Made by a program: the position numbers and the translations under genes
In this document: piece by piece, positions 47,205 through 58,651 of the stretch
How positions within the stretch are numbered: the stretch's first letter is position 1
Layout: each line of letters opens with the position of its first letter
Notes under the pieces: generated by a model
What the model was told of the DNA's origin: nothing
Database searches by the model: none
Seen by the model: the letters and a program-made list of their open reading frames with translations, nothing else
Source: Hypoxylon rubiginosum
Lineage: Eukaryota; Ascomycota; Sordariomycetes; Xylariales; Hypoxylaceae
Assembly (NCBI GenBank): GCA_902806565.1
Contig: CADCXA010000007.1
Location: forward strand, 372,001 to 436,000
Length of the DNA stretch: 64,000 bases
Direction: 5' to 3'

Positions 47205-49096
47205 ATGAATCCGCAACACGATATGTATTACGATTATTCGACGGCAAACCGGTCGCCAGGTTCGACGAGGCAGGGTTATGCCACGGTTGGCCTGCCATCA
47301 GGTCTGGGAAATCGAGGTCAGAGGCCGCTCGAACCTCTCGGCCAACACGTCGGGTCTCCTTCCATGTACGGACACGACGACCGACTCGGCGGTGCAGGTT
47401 ATGAATCAATGTCTAGGTTTGATCGATTGGCTCCGAACAATATGCAGTCTGGATACATGTTGGATAATAACCAGACATGGGGATATAATGGCGGAGTAGC
47501 CACGATGAACGGCCCTATGAATGGGAACGGCAGGTTGGCGGTGAGGGCCGTAAATCGGCGCGCCGCTCTACCCTCGGTAAGTGTTACCCGGACGCTTCGT
47601 GGGCTGTGAGACATGATTGCTAATGAGGATATTCTCGAATCTTAGACGTGGACTGATCAATCTGGAATGGGTGTCCATTCTATGAACCCGCTCTATGACC
47701 CGAACATATCTATGAACGGCAATGACCACCACGACCTCTCGAACATGGCCGCAGACGCTCGAGGGATGATGGCGACCCCGGGAGCCGATTCCGAACAACT
47801 TATCCCCACGGCCATCGTCATCAAGAACATACAATTTCAATGTCGAAAAGAAATCCTGCAAGGCCTCATGGTCTCGATGCAGCTTCCTCAGCCATATGCG
47901 TTCAACTACCATTTCGACAAAGGTGTCTTTAGAGGACTTGCCTTCGCTAATTTCTCGACCGCCGAGGACACAGCTCTCGTGATTCAAAAGATGAATGGAC
48001 TGGAGGTGATGGGCCGCAAGCTGCGTGTCGAGTACAAGAAGATGCTGCCGCAAGACGAGCGCGACCGGATCGACCGGGAGAAACGTGAGAAGCGAGGGCA
48101 GCTTGAAGAGCAACACCGGGCGCCGCTCCCCATGCATCAACAGAGTGCGTTGCAGGCCCTGGGCGTTGGTGTCAACAAGCAGCCAGGCGGTTCGCCCTTG
48201 CGTGAGTGGCCAAGTATGTTTTCTAGTCATCGCTACTCGATTATATCATTAACTGATTTGTAGGCGACGTCGACCTGAATGACCCGACTACCCTCGAATT
48301 CTACACGCAGCTTACGATATTTAAGAACGATCCAGCTCGCGAAGTCCACATATTCTCTCCTGACATTGCCCCTGAGCAGCGCAGACTGATACATATCCTT
48401 GCCCATAACATGGGCCTGGAGCACAAATCTGTCGGCGAAGCTGATCGTAGACAGATCCAGATCATGAAGCGACCGCAGAACTCTCCTCCGGTCCATGCGC
48501 AAAGCCAGCTGCCCAACGTGTCTTGGGAAGACCACAGACGCGGACTTAGTCGCGCTGCTACTTTCGATTTTGCGGAATCTCGAATGGGATCTAGCGCCTA
48601 CCATGCGCTCGGCAGGCAAAATCCTACATTGGAACTGCCAGGTAGTCCTGATACCGGTATCCCCAATAACCTCCGAGCTGCCAAGAGCTTCGCAGACTTG
48701 CGCACGCACAGCCCGAGCCCTGCGCCGTCTGGTTCAAGCTATGCTGGCCTTGGAAATGGCCTTGGAGCCCGCTATGGTGATTTCTCCCAGACCTCACTGA
48801 CTACGCCACCCAATTTAACACCGACCTCAGGTCAGAACGCCGCACTGAGCACCGAAGCTTTATTAGCGACCAATATGAGCTCCATGAGCCTAGGCTTTGA
48901 TCCGAACGCCTCGCACATTCGCGCCCGAGAGACGCCGGGAGCTATAGGAAGTCAGAGACCCGGCGCAAACGGGGCGGCGAACCGCAACGCACCCGAAAGA
49001 CAGCCGCGTGGTCCGGAATGGGGAGAATCCAATCAAGGATTCGGTGGTCGCAGCCGCGGTCACATGCAAAGAGGTAGCGGTCAGTATCAAACGTAA
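47205..49096 (+). CDS. Pin4/Mdt1-like RNA-binding protein (RRM + R3H)
   Basis: Cytoplasmic RNA-binding regulator related to S. cerevisiae Pin4/Mdt1 (DNA-damage and cell-cycle signalling) and S. pombe Cip1/Cip2 (stress mRNA stability). Exons 47205-47576, 47646-48201, 48264-49096 give 586 aa. An RRM spans residues about 190-270 (AIVIKNIQF as RNP2, GLAFANFST as RNP1). A charged linker follows, then an R3H domain (HIFSPDIAPEQRRLIHILAH, NMGLEHKS). The remainder is Ser/Pro/Gly-rich, disordered, with RG motifs near the end (GGRSRGHMQRGSG). The final codons ACGTAA overlap a good donor (GTAAGC, with a GCTAACG branch and GGACAG acceptor ending at 49140), so the true C-terminus may lie up to about 120 bp further. 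Confidence 0.9.
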
Positions 49097-50531
49097 GCCT
49101 TCTACGATAGTATCTGTATGCTAACGTGGCCCATGGACAGATTCGTCAGATGCCGGTCGAAATTCGGGCACTGCCCGTTTCCATTAATCTGTCAAATCCA
49201 CCTCTACAACGAGCCTTAGATCTCCGTCATCATAGGCATCCCCCACCACGAGAGACGAGTTACGACATAGATTTATCTCCTTCATTGACCTGACGCCACG
49301 GTTCGACCTGTCGCAGCATGATTCTCATACCCGGGTCTATGAATCTATCGACATGCATTACTACTTTCGAGTTTTCCTCGGCTTGTCCTAATAATATTTT
49401 GTAATACGAGATTTGGTTTCAGGAGTACTGTTTTTATTCTTTTTTTCAACTACGTTTCTCTGGCCGTCCTGGATTTGGAAAGAACTACACATCATGGAGT
49501 TTGTGATGGTGAAAGGGTGCAAGTGTTGCATGGAAAAAAAATTCAAGGGGAACAATGGTGCTCGTCGTTCCAATTTTACAATACCCTCTTCACGATGATC
49601 GACAGACGAGAACCATCTCTGGATACACCATACATCAGTTTTATGGGCGACCATTCACGGCATCACGACTCAAACTCCTATACCCTCTGAGGTATCCGAG
49701 GTCTTGACGGCTTCCGAGGGGGGGTCTGTCAAGCCTGGGAACCTCTTTACGATGGTTACGCTGTTATGACGGACATGCACATCACTAGATGGCAAGGCAA
49801 AATGCTAGCTGGCTGACCGGCCTAGGCGGGTTTCCCTACTAATTCTGTTCGAAGGAGCACCCACAGGGTACTCCCTAGGCGGTCAGGGTTAGCATAACTT
49901 CGGAGCAATTGGAAACGAAGAACGAAGCGACGAAGACGAAGAAAGCAAGATAAATTTCATTGCTGAGCAAAGAGATTTCTTTTCTTGCGCTGGAGGACAG
50001 AACAGAGAACGAAGGCAGAGGGGGAACACAAGATCGGATGAAAAATTATTTGCATTTGTATATGGTTTTACCTGCATCGACCAGGGCTGCGTTGATGTTT
50101 TCTCGACCTTTTCTCATACAGCGACCATCACATCGCGTAGTTTTAACTGTTTTCCCGTTTTATGAGTTAGAAGCATCAATAGCAAAGAGTTCGGTGTCAG
50201 TGTTTAGGAGGCAGCCCAAGATCCCCTAGGGTCTTGTGCGGGAGCGGGGGATAAACCATCAGAAACGGATGGGGAGAAACACTCGCTATAGGCGCTCTTG
50301 CAATACAAAAAGTATTTGATCGTTTTGAACTGCTGTTTGACTTCGTTTCATGACTAGCTGAATGGCATGCTAATGTATGTTGACTCTAGTAAGGTGAAGA
50401 TGGCTTTCAGATATCTTAGATGGGCATCAGATTTACCAATGTCTGTAAGACCATGTCAGTCTGCTCAGCTCCATAGCTCTGCTTTTTTTTCTTTCTTTTT
50501 TTTTCCCCTTTTATTTATAAAACACGATCTT
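49097..50531. other. 3' region of Pin4-like gene and intergenic DNA
   Basis: Probably 3' UTR for the first several hundred bases, then plain intergenic sequence with T-rich runs near 49437 and 50490. No gene or RNA feature is supported. Confidence 0.5.
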
Positions 50532-51110
50532 TCATATAGGCACAACTCGCCACCGCACAATCCCAGGTGAGCACGTCATAGAGCCCTCAATGCCTTTCCC
50601 TCCGGCCTGCCGGCTGCGATCGATGGCCGACCCCAAGATGTCCACCACGTCGGTCCCGCCCACGTAGATCTGCTCGCTGGACGGCGGCGTCGCAGGTTGA
50701 ACTTGGAACGCACAGTTCCCGGACGTCAGCAGCGTGTTGTACCCGCCGGTCGCGTAGTCCGCCAGGAAGAAGTCGCGCGGCGAGGCGGCCTGCGCGCTGC
50801 GGAGGGAAGTGCACGAGTCTAGCCACGACGACGAGGCGGCATTGGTCGAGGCGATGGAAGAAAATGTGCTGCCGCCGCAGTAGTCGGCCGGCTCGGATGT
50901 CGGGGCGTACCATGCCCAACACGCCGGAGGGTTGATGGGAGTTTCGGCGTATTTGTAGAGACCGCAATTTTGGGTTGTGTCTCGTGCTGCTGGTGATGAT
51001 GCCGGAGCTTCTATGGGGCTCCTGGGACTTGCCGGGCTTAGCGGGCTCGTCGGGAGGCTGAGTGCCGTCGAGGGCACGATGAGGGATGTGAGGATCTGGC
51101 GAGGTCTCAT
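50532..51110 (-). CDS. secreted Hce2/Ecp2-like putative effector
   Basis: Intronless 192-aa protein with an N-terminal signal peptide (MRPRQILTSLIVPSTALSLP). A Ser/Pro-rich spacer and a Cys-containing domain follow. The C-terminal part (SGNCAFQV, VGGTDVVDILGSAI, GKGIEGSMTC) matches the pattern of the Hce2 domain, named from the Ecp2 effector of Cladosporium fulvum and found in secreted fungal proteins that act on plants or competing microbes. Six cysteines in the mature part suggest disulfide bonds. The start is the internal ATG at 51110 that gives a clean signal peptide; the frame opens further upstream at 51248 without support. The activity is unknown, and a role in pathogenicity cannot be concluded. 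Confidence 0.68.
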   Translation of the reverse strand: MRPRQILTSLIVPSTALSLPTSPLSPASPRSPIEAPASSPAARDTTQNCGLYKYAETPINPPACWAWYAPTSEPADYCGGSTFSSIASTNAASSSWLDSCTSLRSAQAASPRDFFLADYATGGYNTLLTSGNCAFQVQPATPPSSEQIYVGGTDVVDILGSAIDRSRQAGGKGIEGSMTCSPGIVRWRVVPI

Positions 51111-52394
51111 TTTGAAAGTATAAGAATCGGTCTTGAGCTTGACTATAGTGTTACAGGTTTCTTCGGGTGCGGTGAAGCTAGCTAGATCCTGAGATAAAGA
51201 GTGACCCGTGGCCATATGTCCGTGAAGGTACTGCAGGTATTTATGCAAATATACTAGGTGACTCTCCCAGACACCTTACCTATATACTCTCATCTTATAC
51301 GACAAGCCAAGTAACCCGCGAAGCGAATCACCGCCTAAATACCAACTATTGACCACGGTAACGTGGTCACGTTCACATCGCTACTATGGCCCTTCGGGCT
51401 TCACCTCCTCTTCATTCCCAATCTCGAATCCTTCCACCCCATCCGTCTTAGCCCCCTCGTTCGCGTCCATGCACGACCTCGTCACACAAGCCACAAATCT
51501 TAGGAAAAGAAAGCAAAAAAAGAATTGGCATCCAACCGTAAAACCTGGGAGCCGGATCAATTTCTACTCTATAGGGGGGATCCGTCCAATGGCGACGCAG
51601 ATGTGCCTGTCGAGAGTCGAAGAGCGAGGAAGAACGTGCCCCGCGAGCTACCCAATCAGAGGACCGGCCCGAGGATCGTCGTCGCCGGGTTCTCCATTCG
51701 CACAATCGTTGGGCGGCTAACAGAAGACAAGCTCGCAGGTCGGACTGCCATTCGATCGACGCCGTTGGTCATATGCAAAGTGAAAACGGGGTATCCCCTC
51801 TCCCCAATAGCAGACGTCGACCGAAGACCGGCATCCGGTTATGGGTTAGGTTTTCTCTTGTGCCTGCCAATGCTGGGAGAGGAGAGAAAAATTGCGGCAC
51901 ATCTTGCTGCTTGCTGCTGCTGTAGCACACAGCACATGCGGTGGTAGCAGTGCCGAGCTCGAATACCTACCCCTGAACACCCCCTAGAGCTTAATGGGGA
52001 TTTTCGGTTTCCCGTTTAGGGCTAAGGAGTGTGACTTGCATAGAGAGTCTGCATGACCTCACACCGATTTGAACCTCTACTCATTCTTGGTTCCGTCTGT
52101 TCTCGAGTTTCTGTCCATTCCAAAGTTGGGCAATCGAACGCCATGAATTCCCTTTTCACCTGAGTACGGCTCAGTATACCCTCATAATATGTAGCACATT
52201 CAATATTCAGGTGAGACGGGAAATGATTTATGCCTCTAATATTGGGGCAAGAACTGGCCAGCGTCACAATGAGAGTGCAATAGATACAACAGCTTTCCTG
52301 ATGTAGAGGCATCGTGCCACATTTATTATTATTTGTAGTAGTAGTTTTTTTGAGACATGTTCTCATTACACATTACATAAGTCAGACGGTAAGC
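51111..52394. other. intergenic stretch
   Basis: About 1.3 kb between two minus-strand genes. Overlapping short frames on both strands at 51349-51947 lack features. No repeat or RNA gene is recognised. Confidence 0.5.
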
Positions 52395-55348
52395 TCACAA
52401 TGCCCAATCCACGCCCCCGGAGGACGACGACGCATCGACGCCGATCCGCACGACGCCCGAAGCGCCCCTGATCTCGCCGAACTCGTACTTCAGCCCCATC
52501 TCGTTGACCCGCCAGTCCCTGTCCCGGCGCGCCATCGTGCTCAGCCCCTCGAGGCGGGCCAGCATCCAGGAGTCGCACACGTAGTACATGGCGCCGGCCA
52601 CGGTGCTCGGGTCGGCGGGCATGTGGGGCCAGGCGACGAAGAAGGAGCCCGCGACGACGAGGACCATGACGCAGAGGATGCCGACGGCGGCCCACGTGCA
52701 GACGCCGTGCACGAGGAAGGTCTGCGTCACGCGGAAGGGGACGTTGCCGAGGAAGACGGTCAGGAGCTCGGACAGGATGGACGTCACGGCCACGGCGGCC
52801 AGGAAGCCGTGCCGCCGCCGCGCCGCGGACCAGAGCCCCGAGAAGGCGTTGGTCGGCGGCGCGAGCAGGATGGAGCGGCGCGCGTGCTGGGGCGACTTGG
52901 CTAGGAGCTGGTACGGGCTTAGGATCGCGATACCTTTGCGGGTCGTTAGACGGGACACTAAAAGGTAACGAACGAGGGGAGGGGAGGGGAGGGGAGAGGG
53001 AACTTACTGCTGAAGAAGGATGCCCAGAAGAAGCTGATGATGACACCGACGCCGGTAAACAGGAACCGCACACCAAACGACTCGCTGTCCATAAAGTTCT
53101 CAAACGGAGTATCGCCACCAGTGTTGTTATAGTATAATATCAAAGCCAGCAGTCCGCATAGAACAAACAGGAAGACCGACCGCCCCACGTATCCCAGCAT
53201 CAGGAAAGGGAGGTGATGACTTGGTTTTGTGGGCGCGGCGTGGTGGTCCTGGGGCTCCTTTACGTCCTCGGCAACCAGACCGTTTAGCGCGTGGCCGTCC
53301 CCGTGCTCGTCGTGGAGCATGATCCCGTACTCGACCGTCCCGTTCGGGCCGCAGAAGTACCCGAGCCGGAACCGGCGGTCCCGCAGGATGGACCGCAGCA
53401 GGCCCCTAGGCATCTCGGCCGCGTCGGCGCCGGCGGGCAGGCCGGCGGTGAACAGGCGCCGCACGTCGGCGCTCATGGACAGCGAGGCGACGCCGCACAT
53501 GCTCCAGGGGTTGGTGCCCACGCCGGACCGCCAGCGCGCGAGGAGGACGAGGACCATGAGGACGGCGGCGGCCATGAGCGCGAGCAGGGCGAGCGTGGCG
53601 CCGGCGGCCTGGCGGAACACGCTCAGCACGTAGGCGCAGTTCTGGGCGCTGCCGGAGCCCCGCGCGCACCCGATGCCGCGCAGGTCGAAGGCGACGGCCT
53701 CGGCCGACAGCGGGATCAGCAGCGCGGACGCGAGGACCAGGGCCGACGTCAGGAACACGAGGGCCTGGCCGCCGGCGAGCGACCGGAAGCTCGCGGCTAC
53801 GGACTGCCAGCCGGAGGTGTCGAGGCACAGGGACTCGCGGCCGGAGGCGCCGCGCTCGTGCGTCAGCTCGTGCCACGGCTGCAGGATCTTGGCGTTCAGG
53901 TCGAGGATGCGGACGGGGATGGCGAGGAGGATGGCTAGGAGGGTCGGGAGGAACATGCCGATTACGTACGAGCCGTAGCTTATGAAGTACGTGTTCGTAA
54001 CGACGTTGCTGTTGTTGTTATTGTTGTCGCTGTTTTTATTGCCGCTGTCGCTGCCTTCCGGGATCACGGGGTAGAGTGTCGCCGTCGCCGTCGGGATACC
54101 CTTTGAATCCGTCTGGGTCGTAACGGACGGCGTGACGAGAACGGAAGTTTCCTGCGTGGCCGTGGGCCGGCCCTGCGAGTCCGTTAGCGTAGTCGTCCGG
54201 GGCGTCGATACCGGAGCCGGGATGCTGGTCAGCGTTGTGAGTACTCCCTCTGGGTTCGTCATGACGGTGACCTCGGCCGTCACAAAGGTTGGCGTCTGAG
54301 GCGCCGTTTCCGAGACCGACACGGGACCGGCGCTCCCGTAATTCGAAGACAGGGGTGACGGTGTGGGTGGAACCGTAGCGGTTTCCGACACCTTTCTCGT
54401 CCCGCCATTCCCATAAACGTAAGTTGCTGGTAGTGAAGAAACGTCTTCTGACACCTCCGTCGGCCCAGCATGCCCGTAATCCGAATTCGCGGGTGTCTCC
54501 GTCACCTCCGCCGTGCCGGCGTCGCCGTAGTCGCTCTGCGGCTTCGTAGGCAGCGTCGGAGGCGTGGTTTCCGAGACGGTCACCAGCCCGCCGGCGTTGC
54601 CGAAGTTAGACTTGGCTAAGGAGCTAGCTATCGAAGGCAGCGACCTCGTTGTCGTCGTTGACGGTCCTGGGGTCTCAGTGACGGTCTGATCGCCAACGTG
54701 CCCAAAATCGCCTCCGCTAGGCGTCATGGGGATCGTGGGTTTTGGATCGGGGTCGGACGAGGTATTGGCACGGACCGCGAGGGAAGCGGGCGTAAACACG
54801 GACTCAACATCCGGGGCGCCGATTGGGCTCGCGTAGGCTGCCACTTCTCTCAGGCGAAGGCTTTCGGTGAATATATTGACCTTGTTGTCGAGGACCGGCA
54901 GTACGTGTAGAGCCCAGGCTAGTAGACCCACAAGCGCCAGGATGACAGCTAATAAACAGGTGAGGAACGGCCATCTCAATGCGGACGGCTTATAATTGGG
55001 ACGCTCCCGGTCCATTACCGGCGCAATGTTTGTTGCAACGGCCTCGCTGTAGGTGATCATATCGGGTTTGTAGCCGGTGGAAACCCGAGTGTAGTCCGAC
55101 GTCGCCCTGGACCATGGCCGGCCACTACCATACTCTGACAGCGTTCTATCGTCGTGACTCGCTTCGGTCTGGCTATCATAATGTCTCTCGTAACGCTGTT
55201 CATTTTCCAGACTTGTGTGGTCGTCGTATCCATGCCGGCTTTCGTAATCCCCCAAGTCCCCATTCGAATCATGCAACTGAGGAAGAGCATTGAACCCCTC
55301 TCTCCCTGCGTGCCTCCCCGCGTGCGGCGTCGTTGTGATATGTGACAT
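52395..55348 (-). CDS. DUF3433 fungal membrane protein with extracellular repeat region
   Basis: Large membrane protein of unknown function (DUF3433 family, fungus-specific). Exons 55348-53008 and 52933-52395 give 959 aa, joined over a 74-nt intron (GTAAGT...CAAAG). The N-terminal about 130 residues are acidic and probably cytoplasmic, followed by a TM helix (PFLTCLLAVILALVGLLAWA). A Ser/Thr/Pro-rich region then holds about six copies of a YGxAGxxxVSET-type repeat. The conserved DUF3433 module begins with a TM segment and PVRILDLNAKILQPWHEL; a second, related multi-TM half is at the C-terminus (ILSPYQLLAKSPQHARRSI). The high GC of the 3' half creates long antisense shadow frames. A cell-surface or wall-sensing role is only inference. 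Confidence 0.85.
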
Positions 55349-56616
55349 GACACCGTCGTTGATTAGGTATTAGGCTACTCCTAAACCATTGCTGGGAAGC
55401 CAATATTGTATCCCGACAGAACTTCAAAGGATCAAAAGTAAAGAGAAGAATAGAGCCGCAGCTCCGTCGCACGTAGGGGACATGGAATTTTCATACATGT
55501 GGCGGAGTGAGCGATGTTGCACCTGTACTGGGTAGTTGTACTCGAACTGGGTATGTTAGGTAGTACTAATAATACCAATACCCGGCATGGGGTTCGTAGG
55601 CTATCTGCCATTCCCCCTTTCGCCTATCTCAGTAGGCAGAAAGTTGGTTCGGGCGTCCTTGGCGCATTTCAGCTCTCCTTGCTAGAGCCCCGGGATGGCC
55701 TTGCCGCCGGTAGCCCTATGCTGCGATGTCTGGCTTGCGAACCTGGTAAAGAGGGACCTCTAGTACGGATTTACCGCAAGCGTGCATAGGGTCTGCCGAT
55801 CAGTGCAACATCATGCTGACAGGCTGACAGGCTGGTCTTTTCCGGCATGGTCCCATGTAACGATGCCCTAGCTTTTACCTAAGCCACGTAAATATGGAGG
55901 AGTGTTTCGAAGTTGAGATGGATGAGTGTATGAAGCTGGATTTATTGGTCGGTTCGTAAATATACCTAAATGAATACTTTTGTCCTAGAGTGATATGGAT
56001 AGTCTTAGCAAATGCCACTACGGTAAGGTACCTACATTCTGGCCCTATAGGCAGACCTCTTGGCCCTGTAGATCATGTACGAATAGTCTTTAAAGTCTCT
56101 AGAATTAAGATTAATGAATCCTACTTCTCGCTGAGCGACTTGACACCTGCACCTTATCCAAACTATGGAGGTTGAGATGATATGAAATCGTTATGAATTT
56201 GGGCACATCTAGCGAGAAATGAGTTGTGCGGCTGAAGTTACACAAGTTGGAGATTGATCATGAGATATGAGATCGTTTGGGGGCGAAGTTGGTGAAGTCT
56301 AGAAGGGCCGCGGGCTTAGCGGCGACCCGGCGTTATGGGATGCCCTAATAATAGCCATCCTTCGGACTAGGCTTCAGACTAGGAGGTACTGACTAAGTCG
56401 AGCTGAAGATCCCATCACATTTGTCATCTATTGAACTTCAACTGACCCGTTCTAACATCGACCATGTTGCAGAACCAAATAATATCTTTAACATTTCTTG
56501 TCACGATCAACTACGCTGACGGTCTGAAGGGACTGGCAGATTAGAATAATAGGGCTCGGCGCGTTCGGGACTAGAAAAGAGAAAGGAAGCCCGCCTCTGG
56601 CCTCAGCAAAAACACA
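55349..56616. other. intergenic region between divergent genes
   Basis: About 1.27 kb shared upstream region of the DUF3433 gene (minus) and the small 4-TM gene (plus). Frames at 55514-55789 are unsupported. No repeats beyond short dinucleotide runs. Confidence 0.5.
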
Positions 56617-57045
56617 ATGTCTTCCAAACACGCTTCCCCGTTAAGGACCCTATTCCTAACCGAAGGCCTCATGAAGCTCGCCGGGGGGATGATGTTTATC
56701 ATCTCACCGCAAACCCCTCTATCCGGCGCGGTGGCGCTCCCAATGCCGCCTGCAACCCTACTGCTAACCCGACTTCTGGGCACCCAGACTTTCACACTCG
56801 GCATCTCGATGCTGCTCGCATCCGCAAAGACGCCCACGGCCGTGTCGAGTAGACGGGTCGTATACTGGACCGTTTTCGCTAGGGATGCTACACTAGTAAC
56901 TGTTCTTGCGCTGCAGTATTGGTTCGGCGACAATGTTGATGCTTTGGGGTTCTCGCCGAAGGGCCTGCTCGGGTGGCTCGCGGAATTGACGCCTTTCTGC
57001 CTCGGGCATTTATGGATTCTGACCGCGAAGCCACATTGGTTCTAA
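56617..57045 (+). CDS. small four-TM membrane protein, uncharacterised
   Basis: Intronless 142-aa frame with four likely transmembrane segments: GLMKLAGGMMFIISP, ATLLLTRLLGTQTFTLGISM, VYWTVFARDATLVTVLALQ and LGWLAELTPFCLGHLWIL. The pattern resembles small uncharacterised fungal membrane proteins; no named family or catalytic residue is recognised. The start is the first ATG of the frame. It has its own upstream region and faces the broken alcohol dehydrogenase on the opposite strand. Confidence 0.7.
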   Translation: MSSKHASPLRTLFLTEGLMKLAGGMMFIISPQTPLSGAVALPMPPATLLLTRLLGTQTFTLGISMLLASAKTPTAVSSRRVVYWTVFARDATLVTVLALQYWFGDNVDALGFSPKGLLGWLAELTPFCLGHLWILTAKPHWF

Positions 57046-57518
57046 TGGCGAGGAATTACTCAACCAAACGGTACGATGGATTGATTACTGTATTACCTAT
57101 TTAGCAGGCGAGCATGGTTTTTGAATGCATATCTCATCCTCTCAAGCTAGATTCTTTGGTATCGATTGGTATGTGAGGTCTATCAAAACAAGACAACCAT
57201 CATGTTCCGAATCATCTCTGACAGGCACGCGCCATTACCCCATTACCGCGGCATGAGAAATATCGCGATTGCACCAGCTCGGTCGATGCCAGTGCACACA
57301 ATCACGGCCGCCAGCTCGCTATCATTCAAGTTGATCGTGTATGAACCGCTTTTCCACGGCAGAAGCATCACCAAAAGAGACGCCGTGAAGCCAAAGTCAT
57401 ATTTATATCTAGCAGGAAATGTGAATGAAAAACAGAAGAAAACAATCACATGCTGATGGCAATACAGGAAAAACCTGCGCTACTAAAGAGCTTAGATGCC
57501 ATAGACTGTTGCCGTACT
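57046..57518. other. intergenic stretch between convergent gene and pseudogene
   Basis: Non-coding as far as seen. The open frame of the pseudogene extends into it (to 57446) only because of the frameshift. Confidence 0.45.
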
Positions 57519-57955
57519 CTAGACAGCTCGAGATCTCTCCACAACGAGCGTGGACTCAATACCCTTCCAGGGAAAGCGAATAACGACCTTTCCTCGAGCT
57601 TCTGGTCGAAGCGACGGTATGCTTCAGGTGCCTCCTCGATACCCACCTCGCCGGTCACGACGAAACCGGGCTTCGCCCTGCCACTGTTCACGAGCTGCAG
57701 GAGAGTGGGATTCAGGCCCAACACATCCTCTATCCCTCCCTTAATAGACAGATTCTTAGAGAAGAAGGTGGAAATGGAGAAGGTGATGGTCGCCAGGGTC
57801 AGGTCTGCACTTGGTGTACCTTTCGAAACCGGCACATGCATATAGAGCCCGACCAGACCTATTCCACCCCCAATAGCCGCCATGTTGACTGCCTCCGTGA
57901 TCACGTAGTTTTCCTGCCGCTTCAGGTCCGCGTTCAGGCGGCTATAGTTCTTCTA
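57519..57955 (-). pseudogene. 5'-truncated, frameshifted zinc-type alcohol/formaldehyde dehydrogenase relic
   Basis: Only the C-terminal third of a medium-chain zinc dehydrogenase (glutathione-independent formaldehyde dehydrogenase-like) remains. It shows the end of the nucleotide-binding fold (EAVNMAAIGGGIGLVGLY) and the conserved tail (FFSKNLSIKGG, GIEEAPEAYRRFDQKLE). An in-frame TAG lies just upstream of the homologous part, and no catalytic zinc site, structural zinc site or GxGxxG segment is found in the preceding DNA. At about 57588-57594 one base appears to be missing. After it the expected KVVIRFPW continues in another frame to a TAG at 57519-57521. Both losses make it non-functional. 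Confidence 0.72.
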
Positions 57956-58651
57956 GTCTAGCATAGAGGCTGCTATTTCCGGATTTCAAAACCTCCAGTC
58001 TTGGAGCCTTCTACGCCCCGTACCTAGGTAGGCATACTTTATATGCAGAAATACATCATATGGGAGTTCCACGTGGCGTTTGGGGAAATAAGAGAGAACA
58101 CAGTAGTTGTTACACACAGTGGGCCTGGGCATATCACAGTTTCACTATAATGATGAGATAGAATACTGTAGCAAGGACCTGGTATGTAGATTTAACCTGT
58201 GGGAGTAAGATAGTATCTATCAGGAGCTTAGTAGTTGTATCGCATCGAGAACATTTGTTAAGCGTTGTCGAGCACGGTTTTCTCGCGAGGACTTGAGGAT
58301 TCAGGGGCAATCCATTCCTAATTCAACGACATAACCCAAATAATTTTGAATAAATTCCAGAATCAATGGACGTTAGGATATGCTGTGCTGATAATTAAAT
58401 TCTTGCGTGGCCGACACTGGCACGTATTCGCTGTATAAACTGTGTGGTATTTCGGCGTAAGTTCGGCTACCCCTGAGGCAGCCCTGAGGAGAAGCGCGCT
58501 GTAGTCGTGATAGGCCAAGTCAGCTGGCAGGCGTTTATGCGGATTGGGCTGACTAGAAATGCAAGTATCGCCCGAAGCAAAAGACCCCGCATCTCCTTAT
58601 CCATTCTTGAAGCATTCACGTTATACGGGGAACTGTAGAACGACATACGGC
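57956..58651. other. intergenic region upstream of the gasdermin-like gene
   Basis: About 700 bp with an ACCTAGGTAGG motif near 58023. It must hold the promoter of the gasdermin-like gene. An in-frame ATG at 58559 could extend that protein by 31 residues. Confidence 0.45.

Noticed and set aside
53229..53978. Plus-strand frames of 101-215 codons within the DUF3433 gene
   Set aside because: Shadows caused by high GC in the minus-strand exon.
57446..57904. Intact 152-aa protein reading for the dehydrogenase relic
   Set aside because: The frame runs past a frameshift into non-homologous sequence and lacks the N-terminal two thirds of the enzyme.
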